From CAYTSW01 sp964440605 (GTDB lineage: Bacteria > Planctomycetota > Phycisphaerae > Phycisphaerales > UBA1924), in assembly GCA_964440605.1 (NCBI GenBank), contig CAYTSW010000139.1, forward strand, positions 1-7,104: a DNA stretch of 7,104 bases, given 5' to 3'. A program made the translations under genes and the position numbers. Below the pieces are notes generated by a model, which saw only the letters and a program-made list of their open reading frames with translations, searched no databases and had not been told where the DNA came from. Positions 5,749 through 7,104 of the stretch are shown one piece after another. The first letter of the stretch is position 1, and each line of letters opens with the position of its first letter.

Positions 5749-7104
5749 TCAGGGCCTGTCGGCGGCGTCGGGCGTCGGCGTCGCGGGCGCGGGTGATGCG
5801 AAGAGGTCGGCGCGATCGAACGGGGCGTCGCTGGTCGCGGTGATCGTGTCGGTCGGGGTCTCGAGGGCGACGACGCCGGTTATCGTGCCGATGAGCAGGA
5901 AGCCGTCGCGGGCGATGAGCGGACGCGAGACGCCGATCGCGCGGCTCGGCCGCAAGTCGAGGTCGGCCATCAGCGGCACCGCGACGGGCTGGCTGAGTGG
6001 CTTGGCGGTCGCGGTGTCGAACGCCCACAGCGTGTGCGCGCGCTCGACGGGCGCCCCCCGTCGACCGATCATGGCGACGCGCGCCTCCGGCGCATCGCCC
6101 TGCGCCGAGAGCACGTAGAAGACGTCCTCGCCCCAGGCCGGGCGGACGATCGGAAGCTCGGGCGAGCGCAGGTCGGCGCCCAACACGTTGGCCTTGTTGT
6201 CGACGATCGTGACGCCCTGTTCGGTCGCGACGGCGAACCGCTCGTCGGCGAGCTGCGTGTAGTCGATGAAGCCAAAGAGGCTCGCCCCGTCGCGCGCGGT
6301 GTCGGGGACCGGTCGGGGCTGCGGCTCGCGCTCGAGCGTGTCGATCACGAAGAGACCCTCGGACCGCGGGATGATGACGACGCCCGGGCCCGCCCATGAG
6401 GTGAGGTCGAGGTGGTCGCTCGCGTCGATCGGCAGCCGCCAGCGCTGCTCCGCCGCGGCGGCGCCGGCGTCGATCGAAGCCACGGCCTGCTCGGTCCCGT
6501 ACACGATGTGGCCCTCGGGCGAGACGCGTGTCCAGCGCACGGGCGTCTTCTCGAAGCGGCGCGCAAGGGGGCGTCCGGTGACGAGGTCGAGCGCGAGAAT
6601 CAGATCCTCGACCTGCTGGTTCTTGCGCGCGCGAGCCTCTTCCGGCGTCAACGATCGCAGCCCGGCGACCGCAAGCACGCCTTGCCCCGCCGCGGCGTCC
6701 CAGACGCGATGCACCGCGAGGCGTCGACCCCAGAGGACCGAGCCCGTGTCGAGGTCCACCGCCGTCGCGGCGCCCGTGCGGTTGAGAAGCACCAGCGCGT
6801 TGTCGGCGAAGGCGGTGATCGTGGAGCCTCCGAAGATGCGTGTGGACACGCCCGGTGCGACGGGAGGCTCGTCGCCCTGTGCGTCGGCGAGGGCGCGGTC
6901 CGCGTCGAGACGCCAGATCGTCGCGCCCGAGCCGGGATCGAGCCGCTCGATGACGAGGCGTTCGGGCTCGTCGCGGGGCGTTTCTCGCGTGACGTAGATG
7001 CCGCGATGGTCGTGCCGGATAAGAGCGGCGTTCTCGACGCCGCTCCAGACTTCTGACAGCCCGTCGTCGTCGATCCGCCAGTAGGACAGGTCGCCGCCGA
7101 GATC
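5749..7104 (-). CDS. PQQ-like beta-propeller repeat protein (N-terminus outside window)
   Basis: The frame is open from the right edge to a TGA at 5749-5751, giving 451 visible C-terminal residues. Numbered from the edge, PQQ-type blade motifs (Ala/Leu-x-Asp-x-x-Thr/Ser-Gly-x-x-x-Trp) recur: RLDPGSGATIWRL near 54-66, VDLDTGSVLWGRRL at 116-129, ALDLVTGRPLARRF near 171-184, and weaker copies WAFDTATAKPLSQP near 360-373 and VVALETPTDT near 412-421. Each sits between short beta-strand-like hydrophobic stretches, as in BamB or quinoprotein-like propellers. I see no quinone-site residues or haem motif, so a scaffold or binding role is more likely than a dehydrogenase. An Arg/Glu/Lys/Gln-rich insert (around SLTPEEARARKNQQ, about 152-165) interrupts one blade, and the tail is a Pro/Ala/Thr-rich stretch. 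The GTG at 6849 is only an internal codon, since the frame is open for 85 codons upstream of it. The FKBP lipoprotein gene follows 13 bases downstream, suggesting a joint envelope role. The exact function is unknown. Confidence 0.8.
   Translation of the reverse strand, partial: DLGGDLSYWRIDDDGLSEVWSGVENAALIRHDHRGIYVTRETPRDEPERLVIERLDPGSGATIWRLDADRALADAQGDEPPVAPGVSTRIFGGSTITAFADNALVLLNRTGAATAVDLDTGSVLWGRRLAVHRVWDAAAGQGVLAVAGLRSLTPEEARARKNQQVEDLILALDLVTGRPLARRFEKTPVRWTRVSPEGHIVYGTEQAVASIDAGAAAAEQRWRLPIDASDHLDLTSWAGPGVVIIPRSEGLFVIDTLEREPQPRPVPDTARDGASLFGFIDYTQLADERFAVATEQGVTIVDNKANVLGADLRSPELPIVRPAWGEDVFYVLSAQGDAPEARVAMIGRRGAPVERAHTLWAFDTATAKPLSQPVAVPLMADLDLRPSRAIGVSRPLIARDGFLLIGTITGVVALETPTDTITATSDAPFDRADLFASPAPATPTPDAADRP

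Noticed and set aside
5492..6397. Minus-strand open frame of 301 codons across the propeller gene
   Set aside because: It is an Arg-rich shifted frame; the overlapping frame shows PQQ-type repeat motifs.

Overview
The window is high-GC bacterial DNA with a strong preference for G or C at the third codon position. The gene content (a multiheme c-type cytochrome, a giant fused ResB-CcsA cytochrome c synthetase, and a PQQ-like beta-propeller protein followed by an FKBP lipoprotein) fits a diderm bacterium that matures cytochromes c by System II. My best guess is a planctomycete, perhaps Phycisphaerae. That placement is inferred from architecture and composition, not from a marker gene.

Left edge, plus strand: the C-terminal part of a multiheme cytochrome c with three CxxCH motifs ends at 376. 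A perfect 7-bp inverted repeat starts at the next base. A 178-bp gap (377-554) ends in a good Shine-Dalgarno sequence, then comes the dominant gene (555-5117), a 1520-residue fusion of ResB (CcsB) and CcsA. It carries the haem-handling tryptophan-rich (WWD) motif, both candidate external histidines and a candidate transmembrane histidine in each half. It also has two large periplasmic regions of roughly 620 and 375 residues. A strong intrinsic terminator follows at 5149-5178.

Right part, minus strand, converging on that terminator: a beta-propeller protein with PQQ-type repeats runs in from the right edge (its N-terminus is outside the window) and stops at 5749. A small lipoprotein with a divergent FKBP-type prolyl isomerase domain starts 13 bases downstream. 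The two look like one transcription unit.

Together the plus-strand genes pair a substrate (a c-type cytochrome needing at least three covalent haems) with the membrane machine that exports haem and attaches it. The minus-strand pair are probable cell-envelope proteins. There is no mobile element, CRISPR array, RNA gene or defence system. I see no clearly undescribed system. The most unusual points are the size and possible internal repeats of the synthetase, and the FKBP domain that has lost several canonical active-site aromatics.
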